DNA of 7,173 bases from NCBI GenBank assembly GCA_002707905.1, contig PAOF01000040.1, positions 18,308-25,480 on the forward strand, given 5' to 3'. Position 1 is the stretch's first letter, and every line of letters starts with the position of its first letter. This stretch comes from Fidelibacterota bacterium. GTDB taxonomy: Bacteria > Fidelibacterota > Marinisomatia > Marinisomatales > S15-B10. A program made the position numbers and the translations under genes. The notes under the pieces were generated by a model. It made no database searches, was not told the origin of the DNA, and was given only the letters and a program-made list of their open reading frames with translations. This document shows, piece by piece, positions 1 through 6,286 of this stretch.

Positions 1-35
1 TTCAAGTTTAATGCGTAAAGGAAGAATTTTTTTTT
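1..35. other. Window-edge flank downstream of plsC, no gene called
   Basis: This stretch lies beyond the stop codon of the acyltransferase gene. It contains most of a T-run at 27-36 (A-run in the sense of plsC). No GC-rich hairpin precedes or follows it, so I do not call a terminator. On the plus strand the first codons read Phe-Lys-Phe-Asn-Ala and then TAA at 16-18, which could be the tail of a convergent gene outside the window. Eighteen bases are too few to support that. Confidence 0.3.
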
Positions 36-752
36 TCAATTTTCAATCCATTCTTTTTTCATCTCCACAACTTTTTTTTGAACATAATTTGTAAAATCTA
101 TCTTTTTTTTGTTTTTCCACTGGTTAATATTTACAGATTTTCCAATTCTTAATTGAATTGGGCAGGGTTTGATAAATATTGAACCTCGTTTTAAAACATT
201 TCTTGTGCCACAAACTGCAATTGGAACAACATCCATTTCTAAATCAAACGCAATTGACAATCCCCCTTTTTTAAATTGTTTAATTTTTCCATCAAAAGAT
301 CTTGTGCCTTCAGGAAAAATAATTATTGAACGAGGGTTTTTGATAATTGAATTTTTTGCTAATTTCAAAGAATTAAGAGCCTCAATTTTATTAAATCTAT
401 CTATAAAAATATGCTGTCCACTTTTCATTGCCCATCCAAAAATAGGTATTTTTTTTAACTCTTTTTTAGCTATTGAAACTAAATGCAAATTAATTGAAGA
501 AAAAATTAAAGGAATATCAAAATTGCTTTCATGATTTGACGCGAAAATATAATTTTTATCTTTTTTCAAATTTTCTAAACCAATTATTTTAATTTTTACA
601 CCACTAAAAAAGATTAAAATTTTTGACCAACATCGAATTCCAAAACTTATCAATTTACCTTTTTTATCAATGAAACCTAATACTATGGCCAAAGTCCCAA
701 GCAGAAAAGTCCATAAGACCACATTAATTATAAAAAAAATTGATTTTATCAT
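36..752 (-). CDS. plsC: 1-acyl-sn-glycerol-3-phosphate acyltransferase (PlsC/LPLAT family)
   Basis: This 238-residue enzyme should transfer an acyl chain to position 2 of lysophosphatidic acid, making phosphatidic acid for phospholipid synthesis at the inner membrane. The four acyltransferase blocks are visible in order: the catalytic HX4D motif NHESNFD (His74, Asp79), GQHIFIDR at about 112-119, the glycerophosphate-binding FPEGTRS at 146-152, and VVPIAV at 175-180. A hydrophobic segment at about residues 4-27 would anchor it, and the C-terminus is Lys-rich. Length is normal for bacterial PlsC. The start is ATG, 22 bases after the serS stop, without a clear Shine-Dalgarno sequence, so it probably depends on transcription, and perhaps translation, from serS. 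The family includes other lysophospholipid acyltransferases, so the exact acceptor is inferred, but the fold assignment is secure. Confidence 0.93.
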   Translation of the reverse strand: MIKSIFFIINVVLWTFLLGTLAIVLGFIDKKGKLISFGIRCWSKILIFFSGVKIKIIGLENLKKDKNYIFASNHESNFDIPLIFSSINLHLVSIAKKELKKIPIFGWAMKSGQHIFIDRFNKIEALNSLKLAKNSIIKNPRSIIIFPEGTRSFDGKIKQFKKGGLSIAFDLEMDVVPIAVCGTRNVLKRGSIFIKPCPIQLRIGKSVNINQWKNKKKIDFTNYVQKKVVEMKKEWIEN

Positions 753-774
753 TGATTATTTGATTAATTTCACT

Positions 775-2022
775 TTAACTAAAATATTTCTTAATTGGTT
801 CAGGTAAATTTATAAATCCGTTCTTATTTTGATAAGTTTCTAACAAAGATACCATTAATCTTGGAGTTGCTAATCCTGACCCATTCAAAGTATGAACAAA
901 TTCAGCTTTGTTAGAATTTTCTTTATATTTTATTTTAGATCTCTTTGCTTGAAAGGATTCAAAATTACTACAACTTGAAACTTCCAACCATTCATTTTCT
1001 GAAGGAGACCATACTTCAATATCATAACATTTTGAAGCTGCAAAACTTAAATCTCCAGAACACAATGATAATACTCTATAATGTAAACCTAAGGTTTGTA
1101 AAATACTTTCAGCATCTGCAAGCAGATTTTCTAATTCAGCATATGATTCATCTGGATGAACAAACTTCACCATCTCAACTTTATTAAATTGATGAACTCT
1201 CAACAAACCTCTGGTTTCTTTTCCATATGAACCAGCCTCTCTTCTAAAACAAGGTGAATAGGATGTATATTTTATAGGTAAATCATTTATATTTAATATT
1301 TCATCTCTATGAATATTTGTCAAAGGAACCTCAGCAGTAGGGATTAAATAGAGATCGTCTTTATTTATAAAATACATGTCTTCCTCTAATTTTGGTAACT
1401 GTCCAGTTCCATATAAAGATTTTTCCAATGCTAAAAAAGGTACGAACATTTCCTTATATCCTTTTTGAACATTATGATCTATCATAAAATTTATTAAACA
1501 TCTTTCTAGCCTAGCTCCTTGATCTGTGTAAAGAGGAAAACCTGAACCAGATATTTTAGATCCCGCAACGAAATTAATTAGTTTATTTGTTGTAGCAATT
1601 TCTATGTGATTTTTTGGTTTAAAATCAAATTTTGGTTTTTCACCCCAAATTTTTACAACTTTATTATTTGAAGAATCATTACCAATTGGAACTGATTTAT
1701 GTGGAGGGTTAGGTATCCATTTTAAAATTTGATTAATTTCAATATTTATATTTGATATTTCTAAATCATAATTTTTTATTTCTTTTGATAAAGTTTTCAT
1801 TTGATCAATCAAATCATTTGAATCTTTTTTACTTTTTTTTAATTCAGATATTTGTTGATTAATCTTATTTTTTGTGCTTTTTTTTTGTTCAGATTTTTTT
1901 ACAAGTGATCTCCATTTCAAATCCAAATCTAAAATTTTTTTAATATCAACAGATTCACATTTATTTTTTGCTCCATCAATAAAATGTTCTGGGTTTTCTC
2001 TGATTTCTCTAAGTTGAATCAT
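775..2022 (-). CDS. serS: Seryl-tRNA synthetase (class II)
   Basis: This 415-residue cytosolic enzyme charges tRNA-Ser with serine, and also tRNA-Sec where that exists. The N-terminal part (about 1-105) is Lys/Glu-rich and heptad-like, as expected for the antiparallel coiled-coil arm that grips the long variable arm of tRNA-Ser. The class II catalytic core follows: the serine-binding TAE at 229-231; motif 2, starting CFRREAGSYGKETRG (258-272) and continuing to VEM at 282-284; and motif 3, NGSGLATPRLMVSLLE (380-395) with its Arg388. Length is typical and no key element is missing. The start is ATG with a strong Shine-Dalgarno AAGGA seven bases upstream, which fixes the start. The gene follows a surface-glycan module on the same strand and is followed after 22 bases by plsC. 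A candidate promoter lies in the upstream gap. Confidence 0.97.
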   Translation of the reverse strand: MIQLREIRENPEHFIDGAKNKCESVDIKKILDLDLKWRSLVKKSEQKKSTKNKINQQISELKKSKKDSNDLIDQMKTLSKEIKNYDLEISNINIEINQILKWIPNPPHKSVPIGNDSSNNKVVKIWGEKPKFDFKPKNHIEIATTNKLINFVAGSKISGSGFPLYTDQGARLERCLINFMIDHNVQKGYKEMFVPFLALEKSLYGTGQLPKLEEDMYFINKDDLYLIPTAEVPLTNIHRDEILNINDLPIKYTSYSPCFRREAGSYGKETRGLLRVHQFNKVEMVKFVHPDESYAELENLLADAESILQTLGLHYRVLSLCSGDLSFAASKCYDIEVWSPSENEWLEVSSCSNFESFQAKRSKIKYKENSNKAEFVHTLNGSGLATPRLMVSLLETYQNKNGFINLPEPIKKYFS

Positions 2023-2028
2023 ATTTTA

Positions 2029-2033
2029 TCCTT
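2029..2033 (-). promoter_or_regulatory. Ribosome binding site of serS
   Basis: The sense strand reads AAGGA, seven bases before the serS ATG. It is a close match to the anti-Shine-Dalgarno core and one of the two clearest ribosome binding sites in the window, the other belonging to the Wzi-like gene. It supports the serS start at 2022 and suggests that serS is translated independently of the upstream glycosyltransferase. Confidence 0.75.
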
Positions 2034-2052
2034 ATAATTAAAATAACTTACA

Positions 2053-2080
2053 ATTTTAAAGACTAAATTTCTATTCCCAA
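2053..2080 (-). promoter_or_regulatory. Candidate sigma70-type promoter for serS-plsC
   Basis: In the 63-base gap between the glycosyltransferase stop and serS, the sense strand carries TTGGGA (2075-2080, 4 of 6 matches to TTGACA), a 16-base spacer, and TAAAAT (2053-2058, 5 of 6 matches to TATAAT). A start point near 2046 would give a leader of about 24 bases holding the AAGGA site. Such matches arise easily in AT-rich DNA, so this rests on the combination of position, spacing and the strong downstream ribosome binding site. If the host is a Bacteroidota-like organism, its promoter consensus would differ. Confidence 0.3.
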
Positions 2081-2085
2081 ATTAT

Positions 2086-3216
2086 TTATGCAAACGGATT
2101 AGATTTTCTGCCTTTCCAATCAATTTTTAAGAATGGACCAAATAATCCAAAAAAAACTATGTAAATAGGATGCCATAAACTATTAATTAGATAAATGAAA
2201 TTATCTAATTTTATGTTTAATAGTTTTGAATATTTTTTAAGGAATAATAAATCAATAATTAGCTTAATTAAAAAAGGTATGAACCAAATAATCTTCAATG
2301 TAGTAAAATAATTTATTTGAGATATTAGTACTACCAAATTTGTTATGTATATTAAAATTAGAGAAAATTTAAAACCAACCTTTACAAAATTCAATTCATA
2401 GTATGATTTACCTTTTGAGGCAAATCTTAATCGTTGCTTAATAAAGGAATGAAAATTTCTTGGAGCTGGACTTTTTACAATTGCCTCCTTATTACAACAA
2501 GCTAAAACTTTATAATCAGAGTTGTGAATTAAATGCATAATTAAATCATCATCACCAGATATAAATTTGTTAATTGAATTATAACCATTAATTAAATTAA
2601 AAACTTCTTTTCTAATTGCCATATTTCTACCACTTGCTGTAAGAGGCATATTCCTAAGTGCACTAGCCGCCATTATTGAATCTAAACCAATTGAATCAAC
2701 ATATATTACCTTTGACCAAAATTTTTTGGAAATTCCAAGCGGACTGGGACCCAAAACCATTCCAGTATTTAAATCATTAAAAAAAGAAACCATTCGATTC
2801 AACCATTTTGGTCCAGGAATACAATCAGCATCAGTAAATACTAAAATCTCCCCTTTAGATTTATTTATCCCCTGTTGTAATGCCCATTTTTTTGGAGATA
2901 TTTGATTTGGTATTTTTTCTGATCTTAATAAAAATATTCTATTATCTTTTTTGATAAAATCTTTTATAATTTTTTCAGTGTTATCATTAGAGTGATCATT
3001 AACAATTATAAACTCAACTTTTTCTTCTGGATATTTTTGATTTAATAAAGAATTCAATAATTTTGAGATATTAGATTCTTCATTTCTTGCAGCTACTATA
3101 ACGCTGACTTTTGGTTTATAGTTTAAGGAGTCATTACTATAATATTTGAATGAATTCAATAACCATATTATATAAATAAGATAAATTATAATAATTATAT
3201 AAAAAAAATAAATCAC
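2086..3216 (-). CDS. Membrane-anchored family 2 glycosyltransferase (GT-A fold)
   Basis: This 376-residue enzyme should transfer a sugar from a nucleotide donor to a growing surface glycan or lipid acceptor on the cytoplasmic face of the inner membrane. An N-terminal membrane helix (about 2-22) precedes the GT2 catalytic domain. Visible signatures are VSVIVAARNEE (37-47), VNDHSNDNT (72-80), the metal-binding FTDADC with a DAD triad (129-131), SGDDD (220-224) at the catalytic-base position, and QRLRFASKG (261-269), resembling the Q-x-x-R-W element of processive GT2 enzymes. Hydrophobic segments follow at about 281-300, 305-327 and 340-365. It starts with GTG, whose bases form a GTGA overlap with the stop of the Wzi-like gene, so translation is probably coupled. 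No good Shine-Dalgarno is seen. Donor and acceptor cannot be read from the sequence. Confidence 0.88.
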   Translation of the reverse strand: MIYFFYIIIIIYLIYIIWLLNSFKYYSNDSLNYKPKVSVIVAARNEESNISKLLNSLLNQKYPEEKVEFIIVNDHSNDNTEKIIKDFIKKDNRIFLLRSEKIPNQISPKKWALQQGINKSKGEILVFTDADCIPGPKWLNRMVSFFNDLNTGMVLGPSPLGISKKFWSKVIYVDSIGLDSIMAASALRNMPLTASGRNMAIRKEVFNLINGYNSINKFISGDDDLIMHLIHNSDYKVLACCNKEAIVKSPAPRNFHSFIKQRLRFASKGKSYYELNFVKVGFKFSLILIYITNLVVLISQINYFTTLKIIWFIPFLIKLIIDLLFLKKYSKLLNIKLDNFIYLINSLWHPIYIVFFGLFGPFLKIDWKGRKSNPFA

Positions 3217-3824
3217 AAGCCAATTGATATATTTATAATGGAATCAATTTTAAAAGTATTTTTTCTTTTATTATTATCATAATCAATATGGTTTTCCCAA
3301 TCACTTTTAAAAAAATTAAAATTTAACCTAACATTCGAAACTAAGTTTAGATTACCTCTAATTCCATAAACTATTCTATTTTCGGGATCACCTTCATATT
3401 CTTTATATAAAAAAGATACTTGTTCATGGTTATATTGAGTATTTATGGTATAATCATTAACCTCACCTCTTTCAGCATATGAAAAATAAATTTGCATCCA
3501 AAGTTTTTTTTTCAACTTTCCTTCATAAGAAAAAAATATGTTTTGACTATTAGATCCTGACCAATGTCCTAATGTCATACCATGATGAGTGAAATCATTT
3601 ATTGAAGATTTATGAATATATACATATGGTGAGATTCGTGAAAATTCAAATCTTATAATTGGATTAAAACTTGAATTGGACTTAAGTTTTAAAGAACTTC
3701 CAATTAAAAAAGCAAACCAATTTCTATTATTTTTCTTATTGAATGTATCAACAAAATCCCATTCATCAACAAAAAGAGTACCATATATTCTTCCAATTTT
3801 TTTTTTTAATATATTCTCCATCAA
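3213..3824 (-). CDS. Wzi-family capsule assembly outer-membrane protein, C-terminal part (frame-shifted)
   Basis: This frame carries the last third of the Wzi-like barrel begun by the upstream reading frame. From about residue 10 on (IGRIYGTLFVDEWDF) it continues the family pattern, in which a 'lysine/basic - x - x - Y/L-Y - L - hydrophobic - D-(D/E)' strand follows the DGEY strand. The rest is a run of alternating aromatic/polar beta strands ending in ...INISIGL, without a terminal Phe. The nominal start is TTG then ATG inside the poly-A region, with no ribosome binding site, and the fragment has no signal peptide. I therefore do not believe it is an independent gene. Joined to the upstream frame by deletion of one A, it contributes about 194 residues to a 526-residue protein. 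Its TGA stop overlaps the GTG start of the glycosyltransferase. Confidence 0.75.
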   Translation of the reverse strand: MMENILKKKIGRIYGTLFVDEWDFVDTFNKKNNRNWFAFLIGSSLKLKSNSSFNPIIRFEFSRISPYVYIHKSSINDFTHHGMTLGHWSGSNSQNIFFSYEGKLKKKLWMQIYFSYAERGEVNDYTINTQYNHEQVSFLYKEYEGDPENRIVYGIRGNLNLVSNVRLNFNFFKSDWENHIDYDNNKRKNTFKIDSIINISIGL

Positions 3825-4794
3825 AAATTAATTGAAGATTATCAGAATTACTTAAATCCGATTGTGCAGTCCAAAACGGTAAAAAAGGTATTGAATAATT
3901 CATTTCGAAATTTCTTGCACCATAAATTATTGATTCGCCAATACTCAACCTTATATTTTGAGTTGGAAAAAAATCTAATCTGTGAACACTGATTTTTTTA
4001 GGAATCATGGGTAATGCAGAATCATAATACGTTGCAAATGATGAATCTCTAATATTTGAATTCAAAGATCCATGCAAATAAGAAAAAGACCAATTATTTG
4101 ATATATTATGTCTTAAGCTTAAAAAAGGAAAAGTTGTGGGTTTTTCTGATAACCATAATTGACCATTATACCCTGAAGACCATATGGGAAGGTTTTTGGT
4201 AAATGATATATCTCCCCCTGGATAATTTAATAATATTCCTCCATCACCAATTCTGTATTCAATCCATGAAAAATCATCACCAGAAAAATCCGTATATCCA
4301 ACAGCCTGATAGCTGCTAAAATCTTTATCAATAACTGGTCTACCTAGATGTTTGTATAAACTAAAATTTTTGTTTGAAATTAAAGAATGTTTTTCAAGAC
4401 TTGACCAAAAAAGAATTGAAAACTTCCTGCTTTTTGTAAAATTATATTTTGTTAAAAATATTATTCTTGGATAAAAATCCAAAAATTTATTTTTCTGTTC
4501 TATAAATCCACCATTTAAAGTACTTTTAAAATTAATTTCTGGGAAAATCTTAAATCTCTGATTTCTTAAAAATTCTTTTCCTAATTCAGAAATTAACAAA
4601 TCATTTTTAGTTTTATTATTATTCCATTCATAAAGATACCTTAATGATTGATAACTATTTATCTTCCCCCTTTTTATACTATTTAATTCTTTATCGTATA
4701 TATTTTCTTTCGAAGATACAAGTAAATTTTGAGATTCAATTATTTGAAAAAAAATCAAAAATAAAACAATAAAAAATTTAAAATTTTTCATCAT
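3766..4794 (-). CDS. Wzi-family capsule assembly outer-membrane protein, N-terminal part (frame-shifted)
   Basis: This is the first two thirds of a Wzi-type beta-barrel, which in enteric bacteria binds capsule polymer at the outer membrane. It starts with a classic signal peptide: MMK, a hydrophobic core through about residue 17, and a likely cleavage after Ser21. Family-like stretches are GDGGILLNYPGGD (183-195), WSSGYNGQLWLSEKP (205-219), PFLSLRH (223-229), HRLDFFP (271-277), SIGESIIYG (284-292), PFLPFW (303-308) and DNLQLIFDGEY (318-328). The last ten residues after KKK (333-342) look unrelated to the family and arise from the frame break. The joined protein would be about 526 residues, which fits. 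ATG start, one base after the sugar transferase stop, with AAAGGGA seven bases upstream. The family call is from pattern recognition; polymer specificity is unknown. Confidence 0.8.
   Translation of the reverse strand: MMKNFKFFIVLFLIFFQIIESQNLLVSSKENIYDKELNSIKRGKINSYQSLRYLYEWNNNKTKNDLLISELGKEFLRNQRFKIFPEINFKSTLNGGFIEQKNKFLDFYPRIIFLTKYNFTKSRKFSILFWSSLEKHSLISNKNFSLYKHLGRPVIDKDFSSYQAVGYTDFSGDDFSWIEYRIGDGGILLNYPGGDISFTKNLPIWSSGYNGQLWLSEKPTTFPFLSLRHNISNNWSFSYLHGSLNSNIRDSSFATYYDSALPMIPKKISVHRLDFFPTQNIRLSIGESIIYGARNFEMNYSIPFLPFWTAQSDLSNSDNLQLIFDGEYIKKKNWKNIWYSFC
3797..3807 (-). repeat. Homopolymer tract (A11 in sense strand) at the wzi-like frame break
   Basis: Eleven consecutive T on the plus strand (A in the sense strand) follow the codons GAT GGA GAA TAT ATT of the upstream frame. 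With eleven A the frame runs into a stop after ten unrelated residues. With ten A the reading becomes Ile-Lys-Lys-Lys-Ile-Gly-Arg-Ile-Tyr-Gly and joins the downstream frame. It is the longest single-base run I found in the window; other coding runs reach about 8-10. It could be a sequencing error, a slipped-strand phase-variation tract, or a transcriptional slippage site. Confidence 0.85.
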
Positions 4795-4795
4795 T

Positions 4796-6184
4796 TTAAT
4801 GTCCCTTTGCTGAAATCATAACTATAAATGTTCTAATCATAATTTGGAGATCAAGAGAAAGACTCATGTTTTCAATATAAAAAAAATCATATTTTAATTT
4901 TTCTTTAACATCTGATAATGATGAATCATAAGATTGCTTAATTTGCGCCCATCCTGTTATTCCAGGCCTTATTTTATGTCTTCTATAATAAAATGGGAAT
5001 TCTTTAATTAATTTTTTTACAAAAAAAGGTCTTTCAGGTCGAGGGCCAACAACACTCATATCGCCAAAAAGAACATTAATAAATTGAGGAATTTCATCAA
5101 TCCTATACTTTCTTAAAATCTTTCCAAATTTTGTAATTCTAGGGTCTTCTTCAATTGCCCAAACTGGGCCTGTGGTATTTTCAGCCTCATCTTTCATTGA
5201 TCTAAATTTATTAATTATAAATATTCTTCCATTTTGTCCAACTCTTTTTTGTCTATAAAGAATTGGACCTTTTGATTCTATTTTAATTATCAAAGAAACT
5301 AATATCCACAGAGGAGAAAAACCCAATAAAATAATAAAGGAAAAAATTATATCAATTATTCTTTTTGCAAATTTTTGCTGAACAGATAAAATTTCTGTAT
5401 TTATATCAACTAGTGGTAACCCATATAATTCTTCAGTTTTAGCTAACCCACTAATCACTTCGTACATATCTGGTATTATTCGAAGAGATATTGATGAACC
5501 ATTTGCTTTTGTTAAAATATCTAATAATAAAGAATGATTAGTTTTTTCAAGTGCAATTACTATTTCGTTCGCATTGTATTCTTCAATGATTTCCGTTATG
5601 TTATTAACATTACCCAATATAGGTAATTTAATTTTACTCAATTCAAATGAATCTTTTTCGCTGGAATTAATAAAACCCAATAAATTATGACTATTTGAAA
5701 ATGACAAAAGATGCTTTGCAATGTTTATAGCTTTTTCACCAGTACCAATCACTAAAGTATTTTTTTTTCCAAATCCTTTTGCTAATAAAGATTTTTGAAT
5801 TCTTCTTATTAACAACCTATTTATTGTAAGTCCAACAACTAAATAAAACCAAATAGTTAACAACATAGAACTTTCAATAAAAAATATTTTAGGAAAAATT
5901 TCATTAAAAATAATTAAAACAATTGTATATGATAAAGTTATCCTAAATATAGATTGAATTTCTTTAAACCTTGAAATGGTAGGGTCAGCTTTATATCTAC
6001 CGTTAGCATAAAAAATTAAAATTAAAATTAAAAAATTTATTAAAAAGATTAATTTCAGATTAAATACAATTTCATTATTGTTAAATGATAAAACCAATGA
6101 GATAAATAATGCAAGAAGATCTGCTAATAATAAAACCAATACTACTAGCCAATACTTAAGATTATTTTTTATTTGTTTTATCAA
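4796..6184 (-). CDS. Polyprenyl-phosphate sugar-1-phosphate transferase (WcaJ/WbaP-type initiating enzyme)
   Basis: This 462-residue inner-membrane enzyme should begin glycan assembly by moving a hexose-1-phosphate from a nucleotide sugar to undecaprenyl phosphate. Four hydrophobic helices (about 11-33, 43-61, 80-98, 107-125) are followed by a Rossmann-like CoA_binding_3-type domain beginning TLVIGTGEKA (143-152). The bacterial sugar transferase domain (about 272-460) comes next. It holds the re-entrant membrane helix (277-300), RVGQNG, KFRSM (326-330), the catalytic Asp-Glu dyad in RIDEIPQ (D363, E364; usually DELPQ), VGPRPE (379-384) and RPGITGWAQ (406-414). Length fits the long form of the family. 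The start is TTG with a weak purine-rich AAAAGAA about six bases upstream (6191-6197). An in-frame TAA lies nine codons or fewer before it, and no ATG intervenes. The sugar specificity cannot be read. Confidence 0.92.
   Translation of the reverse strand: MIKQIKNNLKYWLVVLVLLLADLLALFISLVLSFNNNEIVFNLKLIFLINFLILILIFYANGRYKADPTISRFKEIQSIFRITLSYTIVLIIFNEIFPKIFFIESSMLLTIWFYLVVGLTINRLLIRRIQKSLLAKGFGKKNTLVIGTGEKAINIAKHLLSFSNSHNLLGFINSSEKDSFELSKIKLPILGNVNNITEIIEEYNANEIVIALEKTNHSLLLDILTKANGSSISLRIIPDMYEVISGLAKTEELYGLPLVDINTEILSVQQKFAKRIIDIIFSFIILLGFSPLWILVSLIIKIESKGPILYRQKRVGQNGRIFIINKFRSMKDEAENTTGPVWAIEEDPRITKFGKILRKYRIDEIPQFINVLFGDMSVVGPRPERPFFVKKLIKEFPFYYRRHKIRPGITGWAQIKQSYDSSLSDVKEKLKYDFFYIENMSLSLDLQIMIRTFIVMISAKGH
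4802..4808 (-). promoter_or_regulatory. Ribosome binding site of the Wzi-like gene, inside the preceding coding sequence
   Basis: The sense strand AAAGGGA lies seven bases before the first ATG (4794) and ten before the second (4791). The same bases encode Ala-Lys-Gly near the C-terminus (SAKGH) of the sugar transferase. The arrangement, with a one-base gap between stop and start, supports the start choice and implies translational coupling between the two genes. Confidence 0.7.
6015..6032 (+). repeat. Three tandem ATTAAA hexamers within the sugar transferase gene
   Basis: Three consecutive copies of ATTAAA on the plus strand encode alternating Leu/Ile in the second membrane helix of the sugar transferase (LILILIF). 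The unit length is a multiple of three, so copy changes would stay in frame. It is most likely a by-product of AT-biased codons for a hydrophobic helix. Confidence 0.5.
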
Positions 6185-6255
6185 AATAAATTCTTTTGAA
6201 ATTAATTATTTATTTAACAATAATTTAATATTATGACTCATCCGTTAATTCATAA

Positions 6256-6283
6256 TTTATTAAAACTATGTAGTTTATGTGAA
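6256..6283 (-). promoter_or_regulatory. Candidate promoter/operator with 14-bp palindrome upstream of the sugar transferase
   Basis: The 102-base gap between the aminotransferase stop and the sugar transferase start contains, on the sense strand, TTCACA (6278-6283, 5 of 6 matches to TTGACA). A 16-base spacer follows, then AATAAA (6256-6261, 4 of 6 matches to TATAAT). The spacer is almost filled by the palindrome AAACTA-CA-TAGTTT (6263-6276), with perfect 6-base arms and a 2-base centre. That layout suits a repressor operator better than a terminator, because the stem is short and AT-rich. Chance occurrence in AT-rich DNA is a serious alternative. The rest of the gap shows nothing else I can support. 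Confidence 0.22.
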
Positions 6284-6286
6284 ATA

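Noticed and set aside
27..36. T10 run next to the plsC stop as a rho-independent terminator
   Set aside because: For plsC the run is A in the sense strand, and no GC-rich stem adjoins it on either strand.
169..534. Plus-strand open frame of 121 codons opposite plsC
   Set aside because: It lies wholly antisense to a gene with all acyltransferase motifs, has no ribosome binding site, and its protein resembles no family. It is a by-product of the real gene's codon pattern.
945..1187. Plus-strand open frame of 80 codons opposite serS
   Set aside because: It is antisense to the catalytic core of seryl-tRNA synthetase, has low-complexity Leu/Asn/Gln-rich content and no start signal.
3213..3824. 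The C-terminal barrel frame as a separate gene with its own start
   Set aside because: Its start falls inside the preceding coding sequence with no ribosome binding site and no signal peptide, and it matches only the end of the Wzi pattern. A frame break in one gene explains it better.
6206..6241. Eleven-codon open frame (Met-Ser-His-Asn-Ile-Lys-Leu-Leu-Leu-Asn-Lys) in the leader of the sugar transferase
   Set aside because: It has no Shine-Dalgarno sequence, no attenuator-like hairpins and no run of a regulatory codon beyond three leucines. Short frames of this kind are expected by chance.
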